Assembly (NCBI RefSeq): GCF_051401765.1
Contig: NW_027480422.1
Span: forward strand, 22,028,001 to 22,092,000
DNA length: 64,000 nt
Origin: Calliopsis andreniformis
Taxonomy: Eukaryota > Arthropoda > Insecta > Hymenoptera > Andrenidae
Direction of reading: 5' to 3'
The position numbers and the translations under genes were made by a program. Shown here one piece after another: positions 55,555-64,000 of the stretch. Every line of letters begins with the position of its first letter. The stretch's first letter is position 1. Under the pieces are notes generated by a model, which did not search any database, was not told the origin of the DNA, and saw only the letters and a program-made list of their open reading frames with translations.

Positions 55555-56168
55555 AATTGCAACCAGTATGAATGTTATGGTCATTTCTACGTTCCGGGCA
55601 ACCTAGGCTTCACTCTAGGGCGTTGTTCCACCAGATCCAATAGCTAGGGCCCAAGAAGTCAACGCCAGGAGCACCAAATACAAAATAAATACAACAGTTT
55701 TTCCATCGTATATAACAGGAATAATTGCAACGAGTGTAAGAGTAATGGTGATTTCTACGTTCCGCGCAACCTTGGCTTAACTCCAGGGCGTTGCTCCATC
55801 AGATCGAATAGTTAGGGACTTTGAATACAACGCCATAACTATAAAATACAATATAAATACAACAGTCTTTCCATCGTATAAAACGAATAATTGCAACCAG
55901 TCTGATAGTTATGGTCATTTCTACGTTCCGGGCAACCTAGGCTTCACCCTAGGGCGTTGCTCCACCAGATCGAATAGTTAGGGCCTAAGAAGTCAACGCC
56001 AGAAGCATAAAGTACGATATATGTACAACACTTTTTCCATCGTATAAAATGAATAATTGCAACCAGTGCGAAAGTAATGGTCATTTCTACGTTCCGAGCA
56101 ACCTAGGTTTCGCTCTATGGCGTTGCTCCACCACATCGAATAGTTAGGGCCTTAGAAGTCAATGCCAG

Positions 56169-56172
56169 AAGC
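56169..56172. repeat. Target-site duplication, left (AAGC)
   Basis: AAGC is the last satellite sequence before the element's TG terminus. It belongs to the monomer motif CCAGAAGCATAAAATAC. The same four bases follow the element's CA terminus at 57610, as expected from a staggered integrase cut. Confidence 0.8.
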
Positions 56173-56264
56173 TGAGACGTGATCGCCCCGCCGAGCCGTA
56201 TTCGGCTTAGGACGGGCGTGCAGATCTGGCCACGACGCGTGCCACGCCTTGAATTTTCCGTGGG

Positions 56265-56289
56265 CGCCAGGTATCTTTCGATACCGGCG
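56265..56289 (+). other. Hairpin in the LTR
   Basis: CGCC-A-GGTATC-TTTC-GATACC-GGCG forms a 10-bp stem with one bulged A and a 4-base loop. A smaller perfect hairpin, AGCCG-TATT-CGGCT, lies at 56194-56207. Both are near the left end of the element. Their role is unknown; they could be protein-binding or RNA-structure elements of the U3 region, or chance in GC-rich sequence. Confidence 0.5.
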
Positions 56290-56451
56290 TGGAACGCGTC
56301 TCCTGTTTTCCGAAATCCGCGGCCCGGTCCAGCTCTTCGCGCGGAGAGGGGCGAGGTCCTTTCGAGCGCAGGGTGAGGAACGCTTCGGGATTTGGGGTTC
56401 TTACGGCGAGAACGCCAGTCAAAACTCGGTTTTCTCTGGTAATAAACGATG

Positions 56452-56459
56452 TATTTAAG
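56452..56459 (+). promoter_or_regulatory. TATA-like element in the LTR
   Basis: TATTTAAG occurs in an unusually AT-rich patch (GTAATAAACGATGTATTTAAGC) of the GC-rich LTR. It could be the core promoter of the LTR, with transcription starting about 30 bp downstream. The distance from it to the AATAAA at 57507 (about 1.05 kb) would imply a very long R region, so a different, TATA-less start nearer the right end is equally possible. Confidence 0.25.
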
Positions 56460-57506
56460 CGAGAAACTTACAGGGCTTGGTCGAGTTCTTACACGCGCGG
56501 TCCCGCGACACGTGGCCGCGGGAAGTTACCCGTTCCCCGCTAATATGATCGCGTTAAAAGGTTTCGAGCGACGACGAGGTTGAAACGCACCTTCGGCACG
56601 CGAGAGAACCGCCCGCGTGGCTGCTGTTGCACCGAAGTTACACCAGCAAGCCGAAGATGTATCCGCACGCTACAACCGTTAGCTAACGCGCCGTTAAGCC
56701 GCAGACTCGCCGTTTGGCCGAGTCCGCAGGCTTCGAGAAACCCGCGCGCGAAGGCTTTCTTCCTGTTACAAGGCCTGCGCGCCCACCAGGAGTCGGCCCT
56801 CTCGAGATTTCGATTGCGAACGATCTAGTCCGAGTCAACCGGGGAGAACAATGGAGGAAGACTTACCACCTGTGGACCGGTCGGCGTCCCGTACAAGAAG
56901 AAGGCCGAGATCGCTGCTTGCGGCAGGATCTCGGCACGCGACGCTTCCCCCACCGTGCCCCGATTGGCTCGCTCAGTTCGCGCGGTCTCGCGACCAATTA
57001 TTCGTCGCGCCGTTCGAAGATTGATTGATGATTGGCAGGTCCTCCTTGAGTCCCCCTGGGGTTCTTCCTGCGGCGTGGATCCGAGGCGCAGTAGTAGACT
57101 TCGCTCTTCCGGAGTCCGCTGCCACCGTCTGCCCGCGAGATGGCCCCCGTGGCTTCGTCCCTGCGCCTCTCCGTTGAGGATCTCTCCCCGGAACGCGGGG
57201 TGAGGTGGCCAACCTCGCCCGCGTCGGCTGGTCCCTATGTACCGGTGCGTCCTCTCACATCCGTGGGGCAGCCCTCCCATCGTGTATCCTCCCTGAGTGG
57301 CACGATGGGTTCCGACAGCCTCCCAATTTCGGCGTCGTGTCACTCGCCGGGTGAAGTGACTCTGGAACGGCGGGTACCCTGGCCGCTCCACGATCCCGAA
57401 GATCCGCCGCAGGAGACCGTATCGGTGGTGTCGAGATGGTCTCGCACCTGTCGCCTGCCGATGCCACCATCTAGGCCGCTGAGATATCCCGAGAGCTAGG
57501 GCGCAA

Positions 57507-57512
57507 AATAAA
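57507..57512 (+). terminator. Candidate polyadenylation signal in the LTR
   Basis: AATAAA lies 97 bp before the right terminus, in an otherwise GC-rich element. Downstream sequence around 57575-57595 is G/T-rich (GGCTTTGTGACTGG). In LTRs a polyadenylation signal usually lies in or just before R, with U5 to its right; this position would leave a U5 of under 100 bp. It supports plus orientation but is unproven. Confidence 0.45.
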
Positions 57513-57609
57513 TGTTAGAAATACGTTGGACTCTCTCTGGTGCGCACTAAAGGCTCCTCTTGCTCCGGGGAGGGTTCGGCTTTGTGACTGGTACTTGTGC
57601 CACGTCACA

Positions 57610-57613
57610 AAGC
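57610..57613. repeat. Target-site duplication, right (AAGC)
   Basis: AAGC directly follows the element's CACGTCACA end and continues into satellite as AAGCATAGAATACAA. Extending the duplication to 5 bp fails (G on the left, A on the right), so 4 bp is the best length. Confidence 0.8.
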
Positions 57614-58159
57614 ATAGAATACAATATAAACACAACAGTTTTTCCATGTATAAAATGAATAATTGCAAACAGTGAGGAAGTAATGGTCATTTCTACGTTC
57701 CGGGCAACCTAGGCTTCACTCTAGGGCGTTGCTCCACCACATCGAATAGCTACGGCCTTAGAAGTCAACGCCTGAAGCATAAAATACAATAAAAATACAA
57801 CAGTTTTTTCATCGTATAACAGGAATAATTGCAACAAGCCTGAAGGTAATGGTCATTTCTACGTTCCGGGCAATCTAGGCTTCTCTCTAGGGCGTTGCTC
57901 CACCAGTTCGAATAGTTAGGGCCTAACAAGTCAACGCCAGAAGCATAAAATACAATAGAAATACAACAGGTTATCCATCGTATAAAACGAATAATCGCAA
58001 TTAGCATGAAAGTTATGGTCATTTATACGTTCCGGGCAACCTAGGCTTCACCCTCGGGCGTTGCTCCAACAGATCCAATAGTTGGGGCCTAAGAGGTCAA
58101 CTCCAGAAGCATGAAATACAAAATAGATACAACAGTTTTTGCATCGTATAACAGGAATA

Positions 58160-58930
58160 ATTGCAACAAATGTGAAGGTGATGGTCATTACCACGTTCCG
58201 GGCAACACAGGGTTCACTCTAGGACGTTGGTCCACCAGATCCAATAGCTAGGGCCTAAGAAGTCAACGACAGAAGCACCAAACACAAAATAAATACAACA
58301 GCTTTTCCATCGTATAAAACGAATAATTGCAACCCGTGTGAAAGTAATGGCCATTTCTGCGTTCCGAGAAACCTAGGCTTCACTCTAGGGCGTTGCCCCA
58401 CCACATCGAATAGCTACGGCCTTAGAAGTCAACGCCAGAAGCATAAAATACAATATAAATACAACAGCTTTTACATCGTATATGATGTAGATTTGCAAAG
58501 AGTGTGAAAGTAACGGTCATTTCTACGTTCCGGGCAACCTAGGTTTCACTCTTGGGCGTTGCTCCACCACATCGAATAGCTACGTCCTTAGAAGCCAACT
58601 CTAGAAGCATAAAATACAATATAAATACCACTTCTTTTCCATCGTATAAAATGAATGATTGCATACAGTGTGAAAGTTATGGTCATTTCTACGTTCCGGG
58701 CAACCTAGCCTTAACTCCAGGGCGTTGCTGCACCAGATCGAATAGTTAGGGGCTTTGAATACAACGCCAGAAGCATAAAACACAATAAAAATACAACAGT
58801 TTTTCCATCGTATAAAAGGAACAATCGCAAGCAGTGTGAAGGTAATGGTCACTTCCACGTTCCGGGCAACCTAGGCTTCACTCTAGGGCGTTGCTCCACC
58901 AGATCGAATAGTTAGGGCCTAAGAAGTCAA
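58160..58930 (+). repeat. Segmental duplication family, copy at 58 kb
   Basis: Matches 53400-54170 with offset 4760 bp, running from TTGCAACAAATGTGAAGG through the ATACCACTTCTTTTCC monomer. It lies on the other side of the retroelement from its reference copy. Small differences, such as GTAGATTTGC here against GTATATTTGC at the reference, show it is not simply identical. Confidence 0.82.
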
Positions 58931-59651
58931 AGCCAGAAGCTTAAAATGCAATATAAATACAACAGTTTTTCCCGTGTATAACAGGAATAATTGCAACCAG
59001 TGTGAAAGCTATGGTCACTTCTACGTTCCGGGCAACCTAGGCTTCACCCTAGGGCGTTGCTCCACCAGATCGAATAGCTAGGGCCTTAGAAGTCAACGCC
59101 AGAAGCATGAAATAAAATAAAAATAGAGCAGTTTTTCCCTTGTATAACAGGAATAATTGCAACCGGTGTGAAAGCTATGGTCACTTCTACGTTCCGGGCA
59201 ACCTAGGCTTCACTCCAGGGCGTTGGTCCACCAGATCCAATAGCTAGGGCCTAAGAAGTCAACGCCAGGAGCACCAAATACAAAATAAATGCAACAGTTT
59301 TTCCATCGTATAAAACTAATAATTGCAACCAGTATGAAAACTATGGTCATTTCTACGTTCCGGGCAACCTAGGCTTCACTCTAGGGCGTTGCTCCACCAC
59401 ATCGAATAGCTATGGCCTTAGAAGTCACCGCCTTAAGCTTAAAATACAATAAATATTGAACAGTTTTTTCATCGTATAACAGGAATAATTGCCACCAGCG
59501 TGAAAGTAATGGTCATTTCTACGTTTCGGGCGACCTTTGCTTCACTCTAGGGCGTTGCTCCACCAGATAGAATAGCTAGGGCCTTAGAAGTCAACGCCCG
59601 AAACCTAAAATACAATAAAAGTACAACAGTTTTTCCATCGTATAACGGAAT

Positions 59652-60200
59652 GGTTGCAACAAATGTGAAGGTGATGGTCATTACCACGTTCCGGGCAACA
59701 CAGGGTTCACACTAGGACGTTGGTCCACCAGATCCAATAGCTAGGGCCTAAGAAGTCAACGACAGAAGCACCAAACACAAAATAAATACAACAGCTTTTC
59801 CATCGTATAAAACGAATAATTGCAACCCGTGTGAAAGTAATGGCCATTTCTGCGTTCCGAGAAACCTAGGCTTCACTCTAGGGCGTTGCCCCACCACATC
59901 GAATAGCTACGGCCTTAGAAGTCAACGCCAGAAGCATAAAATGCAATATAAATACAACAGCTTTTACATCGTATATGATGTATATTTGCAAAGAGTGTGA
60001 AAGTAACGGTCATTTCTACGTTCCGGGCAACCTAGGTTTCACTCTTGGGCGTTGCTCCACCACATCGAATAGCTACGTCCTTAGAAGTCAACTCTAGAAG
60101 CATAAAATACAATATAAATACCACTTCTTTTCCATCGTATAAAATGAATGATTGCATACAGTGTGAAAGTTATGGTCATTTCTACGTTCCGGGCAACCTA
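59652..60200 (+). repeat. Segmental duplication family, copy at 59.6 kb
   Basis: Matches 53400-53948 with offset 6252 bp and 58160 with offset about 1492 bp (9 monomers). Homology to the 53-kb copy extends further left here, to about 59402, covering the TTAAGCTTAAAATACAATAAATATTG monomer. It ends near 60200, where GGCTTCACCCTAGGG replaces GCCTTAACTCCAGG. Confidence 0.8.
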
Positions 60201-61501
60201 GGCTTCACCCTAGGGCGTTGTTCCACCAGTTCGAATAGTTAGGGCCTAATAAGTCAGCGACCGAAGCATAAAATACAATATAAATACAACAGCTTTTCCA
60301 TCGTATAAAATGAATAATTGCAACCAGTATGAAAGTTATGGTCATTTCTCCGTTCCGGGCAACCTAGGCTTCACCCTAGGGCGTGGCTCCGCCTGATCGA
60401 ATGGTTAGGGCCTAAGAAGTCAACGCCAGAAGCGTAAAATACTATATATGTACAACAGTTTTTCCATTGTATAAAACGAATAATTGCAACCAGTGTGAAA
60501 GTAGTGGTCATTTCTACGTTCCGGGCAACTTAGGCTTCACTCTAGGGCGTTGTCCCACCACATCGAATAGCTACGGCCTTAGAAGTCAACGCCAGAAACA
60601 TAAAATACAATATAAATACAACAGCTTTTCCATCGTATAAAACGAATAATTAAAACCAGTTTGAAAGTAATGGTCATTTCTACGTTCCGGGCATCCTAGA
60701 CTGAACTCTGAGGCATTGCTCCGCCAGATCTAATACATAGGGCCTTAGAAGTCAACGCCAGAAGAATAAAGTACAATCAAAATCCAACAGTTTGTCCATC
60801 GTATAACAGGAATAATTGCAACAAGCCTGAAGGTAATGGTCATTTCTACGTTCCGGGCAACCTAGGTTTTGCTCTAGGGCGTTGCTCCACCACACCGAAT
60901 AGTTAGGGCCTTAGAAGTCAACGCCTGAAGCCTAAAATACAATAAGAATACAATATTTTTTTCATCGTATAACAGGAATAATTGCAACCAGTCTGAAAGA
61001 TATGGTCATTTCTACGTTCCGGGCAACCTAGGCTTCACTCTACGGCGTTGGGCCACCACATCCAACAGTTAGGACCTAAGAAGTCAACGCCAGGAGCACC
61101 AAATACAAAATAAATGCAACAGTTTTTCCATCGCATAAAACTAATAATTGCAACCCGTATGAAAGTTATGGTCATTTCTAAGTTCCGGGCAACCTAGGCT
61201 GCACCCTAGGGCGTTGCTCCACCTGATCGAATAGTTAGGGACTAAAAAGTGAACGCCAGAAGCATAAAATACGATATATGTACAACAGTTTTACCATCGT
61301 ATAAAATGAATAATCGCAAACAGTGTGAAGGTAATGGTCATTTCTACGTTCCGGGCAACCTAGGCTTCACTCTAGGGCGTTCTTCCACCAGAGCGAATAG
61401 TTAGGGCCTAAGAAGTCAACGCCTGAAGCATAAAGTACAATCAAAATCCAACAGTTTGTCCATCGTATAGCTGGAATAATTGCAACCAGAGTGAAAGTAA
61501 T

Positions 61502-61833
61502 GGTAATTTCTACGTTTCGGGCGACCTAGGCTCCACTCTAGGGCGTTGCTCCACCAGATGGAATTGCTAGGGCCTTAGAAGTCAATGCCAGAAGCATAAA
61601 ATACAAAATAAATACAACAGTTTTACCATCGTATAAAATGAATAATCGCAAATAGTGTGAAAGTAATGGTAATTTCTACGTTTCGGGCGACCTAGGCTCC
61701 ACTCTAGGGCGTTGCTCCACCAGATGGAATTGCTAGGGCCTTAGAAGTCAATGCCAGAAGCATAAAATACAAAATAAATACAACAGTTTTACCATCGTAT
61801 AAAATGAATAATCGCAAATAGTGTGAAGGTAAT
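61502..61833 (+). repeat. Exact tandem doubling of one monomer
   Basis: A single 166-bp monomer, running from GGTAATTTCTACGTTTCGGG to AATAGTGTGAA, is present twice in direct succession, starting at 61502 and 61668. The two copies look almost identical by eye, including the unusual GGTAATTTC, CGGGCGACC, GGCTCCACTC and AGATGGAATTGC variants. It is a snapshot of one-monomer unequal exchange or replication slippage. Confidence 0.85.
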
Positions 61834-62577
61834 GGTCACTACTACGTTCCGGGCAACCTAGGCTACCCTCTAGGGCGTTGCTCCACCAGGTCGAATAGTT
61901 AGGGTCTAAGGAGTCAACGCCAGAGGCATAAAATATAATATAAATACAACAGTTTTTCCATCGGATAACAGGAGTAATTGCAAACAGAGTGAAGGTGATG
62001 GTCATTTCTTCGTTCCGGGCAACCTAGGCTTCACTCTAGGGCGTTGCTCCACCAGATCGAATAGCTAGGGACTTACAAGTCAACGCCAGAAGCATGAAAT
62101 AAAATAAAAGTACAACAGTTTTTCCATCGTATAAAACGAATAATTGCATCCAGTATGAATGTTATGGTCATTTCTACGTTCCTGGCAACCTAGGCTTCAC
62201 TCTAGGGCGTTGTTCCACCAGATCCAATAGCTAGGGCCCAAGAAGTCAACGCCAGGAGCACCAAATACAAAATAAATACAACAGTTTTTCCATCGTATAA
62301 AACGAATAATTGCAACCAGTATGAGAGCTATGGTCATTTCTACGTTCCGGGCAACCTAGGCTTCACTCTAGGGCGTTGCTCAACCACATCGAATAGCTAC
62401 GGCCTTAGGAGTCAACGTCAGAGGCATAAAATACAAAATAAATACAACAGTTTTTCCACCGTATAACAAGAATAATTGCAGCCAGTGTGAAAGTAATGGT
62501 CATTTCTACGTTCCGGGCAACCTAGGCTTCACTTTAGGGCGTTGTTCCACCAGATCGAATAGTTAGGGCCTAAGAAG

Positions 62578-63542
62578 TCAACGCCAGAAGCATAAAATAC
62601 AATATAAATACAACAGCTTTTCCATAGTATATGATGTATATTTGCAAAGAGTGTGAAAGTAACGGTCATTTCTACGTTCCGGGCAACCTAGGTTTCACTC
62701 TTGGGCGTTGCTCCACCACATCGAATAGCTACGTCCTTAGAAGTCAACTCTAGAAGCATAAAATACAATATAAATACCACTTCTTTTCCATCGTATAAAA
62801 TGAATGATTGCATACAGTGTGAAAGTTATGGTCATTTCTACGTTCCGGGCAACCTAGCCTTAACTCCAGGGCGTTGCTGCACCAGATCGAATAGTTAAGG
62901 GCTTTGAATACAACGCCAGAAGCACAAAACACAATAAAAATACAACAGTTCTTTCCATCGTATAAAAGGAATAATCGCAAGCAGTGTGAAGGTAATGGTC
63001 ACTTCCACGTTCCGGGCAACCTTGGCTTCACTCTAGGGCGTTGCTCCACCAGATCGAATAGTTAGGGCCTAAGAAGTCAAAGCCAGAAGCATAAAATGCA
63101 ATATAAATACAACAGTTTTTCCATCGCATAAACCTAATAATTGCAACCAGTGTGAAAGTAATGGCCATTTCTGCGTTCCGGGCAACCTAGTCTTCACTAT
63201 AGGGCGTTGCCCCACCACATCGATTAGCTACGGCCTTAGAAGTCACCGCCTTAAGTATAAAATACAATAAAAATAGAACAGTTTTTTCATCGTATCAAAG
63301 GAATAATTGCAACCAGAGTGAAAGTAATGGTCATTTCTACGTTTCGGGCGACCTAGGCTTCACACTAGGGCGTTGCTCCACCACATCGAATAGCTACGGC
63401 CTTAGGAGTCAACGTCAGAGGCATAAAATACAAAATAAATACAACAGTTTTTCCATCGTATAACAAGAATAATTGCAGCCAGTGTGAAAGTAATGGTCAT
63501 TTCTACGTTCCGGGCAACCTAGGCTTCGCTCTAGGGCGTTGC
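62578..63542 (+). repeat. Segmental duplication family, copy at 62.6 kb
   Basis: Matches about 53669-54630 with offset 8909-8911 bp over roughly 960 bp. It begins around the ATATAAATACAACAGC monomer and ends near 63542, where GCACCACTACGTCGAAGAG replaces the usual GCTCCACCAGAT. Confidence 0.82.
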
Positions 63543-64000
63543 ACCACTACGTCGAAGAGTCAGGGCCTTAGGAGTCAACGCCAGAAGCATAAAATACAAT
63601 ATAAATACAACAGCTTCTCCATTGTATAAAATGAATAATTGCAAACAGTCTGAAAGTATTGGTTATTTCTACGTTCCGGGCAACCTAGGCCTCACTCTAG
63701 GGCGTTGTTCCACCAGGTCGAATAGGTAGGGCCTAAGAAGTCAACGCCAGAAGCTTAAAATATGATATCAGTACAACAATTTTTCCATCGTATAAAACGA
63801 ATAATTGCAACCAGTCTGAAAGTAATGGCCATTTCTACGCTCAGGGCATCCTAGGCTTCACTCTAGGCCGTTGGTCCACCAGATCCAATAGTTAGGGCCT
63901 AAGAAGTCAACGCCAGAAGCATGAAATACGATAGAAATACAACAGCTTATCCATCGTATAAAACGAATAATTGCAATCAGTATGAAAGTTATGGTCATTT

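Larger units (their letters stand above)
1..56172 (+). repeat. Satellite array of ~166-bp monomers, left part
   Basis: The whole stretch is head-to-tail copies of one monomer. Successive copies of the landmark GGTCATTTCTACG start at 38, 204 and 370, then 535, giving steps of 166, 166 and 165 bp; longer spacings average about 165.9 bp. Other landmarks in nearly every copy are GGCAACCTAGGC, TTGCTCCACCAGATCGAATA, GAAGCATAAAATACAAT and TTTTTCCATCGTATA. The first ~90 bp of the monomer (from GGTCATT) is about 53% G+C and the last ~76 bp about 26%. I found no inverted monomers. Open frames of 60-120 codons occur on both strands but shift frame with each 166-bp step, so I call no genes here. The array is probably centromeric or pericentromeric; that placement is inference from size and organisation. 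Confidence 0.98.
44729..56172 (+). repeat. Diverged, mostly monomeric satellite
   Basis: About 69 monomers lie here with weak higher-order order. Segmental matches are short: 45610-46108 with 51583-52081 (offset 5973, 36 monomers), the CGCCATAACT monomer at 49361 and 52513 (offset 3152), and the GAGTGTAAGAGTAATGGTG monomer at 54901 and 55732 (offset 831). The subtype with TCGTATAAAACGAATAATTGC is common in this part. The only non-satellite DNA is the retroelement that follows. Higher divergence and the insertion are typical of older flanks of a satellite domain, which is inference. Confidence 0.85.
56173..57609 (+). mobile_element. Solo LTR of an LTR retrotransposon (1437 bp)
   Basis: This is the only non-satellite DNA in the window. 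It is markedly GC- and CpG-rich against the ~41% G+C satellite. It begins TGAGACGTG and ends CACGTCACA, that is TG...CA with imperfect inverted termini (8 of 9 positions pair). It is flanked by AAGC on both sides, and removing the element plus one AAGC rebuilds a normal monomer (CCAGAAGC joined to ATAGAATAC). I see no second direct repeat inside, no primer-binding site or polypurine tract next to the ends, and no reverse transcriptase or integrase frame. A solo LTR left by recombination between two LTRs fits best. A 4-bp target duplication is compatible with Ty3/Gypsy or BEL/Pao families. A non-autonomous element with short inverted repeats is the alternative. An AATAAA near the right end suggests plus orientation. 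Confidence 0.8.
57610..64000 (+). repeat. Satellite array of ~166-bp monomers, right part
   Basis: This continues the same satellite in the same orientation after the retroelement insertion and runs off the window. The first monomer is the right half of the one that was interrupted: it resumes at GCATAGAATACAATATAAA, which joins in register to the left half ending CCAGAAGC at 56172. Monomers here are more variable than in the 9.6-44.7 kb region and show scattered segmental duplications rather than a regular higher-order period. No gene is called; the recurring open frames of ~65-85 codons on either strand are the same satellite frames seen throughout. Confidence 0.97.

Noticed and set aside
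56825..57391. 188-codon minus-strand open frame in the LTR
   Set aside because: It lies opposite other open frames in GC-rich DNA poor in stop codons, its composition is low in hydrophobic residues, and no known domain is recognisable.
56173..57609. rDNA or spacer fragment as the source of the GC-rich insertion
   Set aside because: I recognise no conserved rRNA segment, and TG...CA termini with a target-site duplication explain the insertion better.
56173..57609. DNA transposon with terminal inverted repeats
   Set aside because: The inverted match is only about 9 bp and imperfect, there is no transposase frame, and TG...CA with a 4-bp duplication fits an LTR better. It is not fully excluded.
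1..64000. CRISPR array
   Set aside because: Units are ~166 bp and contiguous without unique spacers; the repeat is a tandem satellite.
1..64000. Telomeric repeats (TTAGGG/TTAGG)
   Set aside because: TTAGGG occurs about once per monomer within GTTAGGGCC and never as short tandem runs.
1..64000. Inverted satellite blocks
   Set aside because: The landmarks GGTCATTTC, CTCCACCAGATC and CATAAAATAC read in the same direction throughout, on both sides of the LTR.

Overview
This window is a eukaryotic satellite-DNA array. I see no credible host protein-coding gene, rRNA or tRNA. Apart from one insertion of about 1.4 kb, all 64 kb consists of head-to-tail copies of one monomer of about 166 bp, roughly 377 copies by simple division. 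All copies lie in the same orientation. The monomer is about 41% G+C and bipartite: a more GC-rich half of about 90 bp is followed by an AT-rich half of about 76 bp. Length, density and higher-order organisation suggest centromeric or pericentromeric heterochromatin. The sequence alone does not identify the species; an invertebrate is possible, but that is a guess.

Layout. 1-3060 is a diverged copy of the long-range repeat that dominates the centre. 3060-7600 holds older, shuffled monomers of the same families. 7600-9290 contains a 6-monomer (995 bp) duplication and 8285-11430 an 11-monomer (1823 bp) tandem. 9590-26786 is a very large, nearly identical tandem repeat of 8127 bp (49 monomers) in just over two copies, ending at a hybrid-monomer junction near 26786. 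27130-33465 is repeated at 38227-44728, with a one-monomer length difference inside. Between these lies a 10-monomer (1655 bp) tandem at 34121-37688. From about 44730 to the right end, monomers are more diverged and higher-order order is weak, with only scattered segmental copies of 0.5-1 kb.

The single insertion, 56173-57609, is GC-rich and unrelated to the satellite. It begins TG and ends CA, has short imperfect inverted termini, is flanked by a 4-bp duplication (AAGC), and its removal with one AAGC copy restores an uninterrupted monomer. It is best read as a solo LTR of an LTR retrotransposon.

Open frames of 60-120 codons recur on both strands of the satellite. They arise because the monomer has few stop codons, and I do not regard them as genes. 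The most interesting signals are the multi-scale higher-order repeats, a CENP-B-box-like 17-mer in one monomer subtype, a GCAAC...GTTGC dyad in most monomers, and a translated CCHC zinc-knuckle-like spacing that hints at a possible retroelement ancestry of the monomer.
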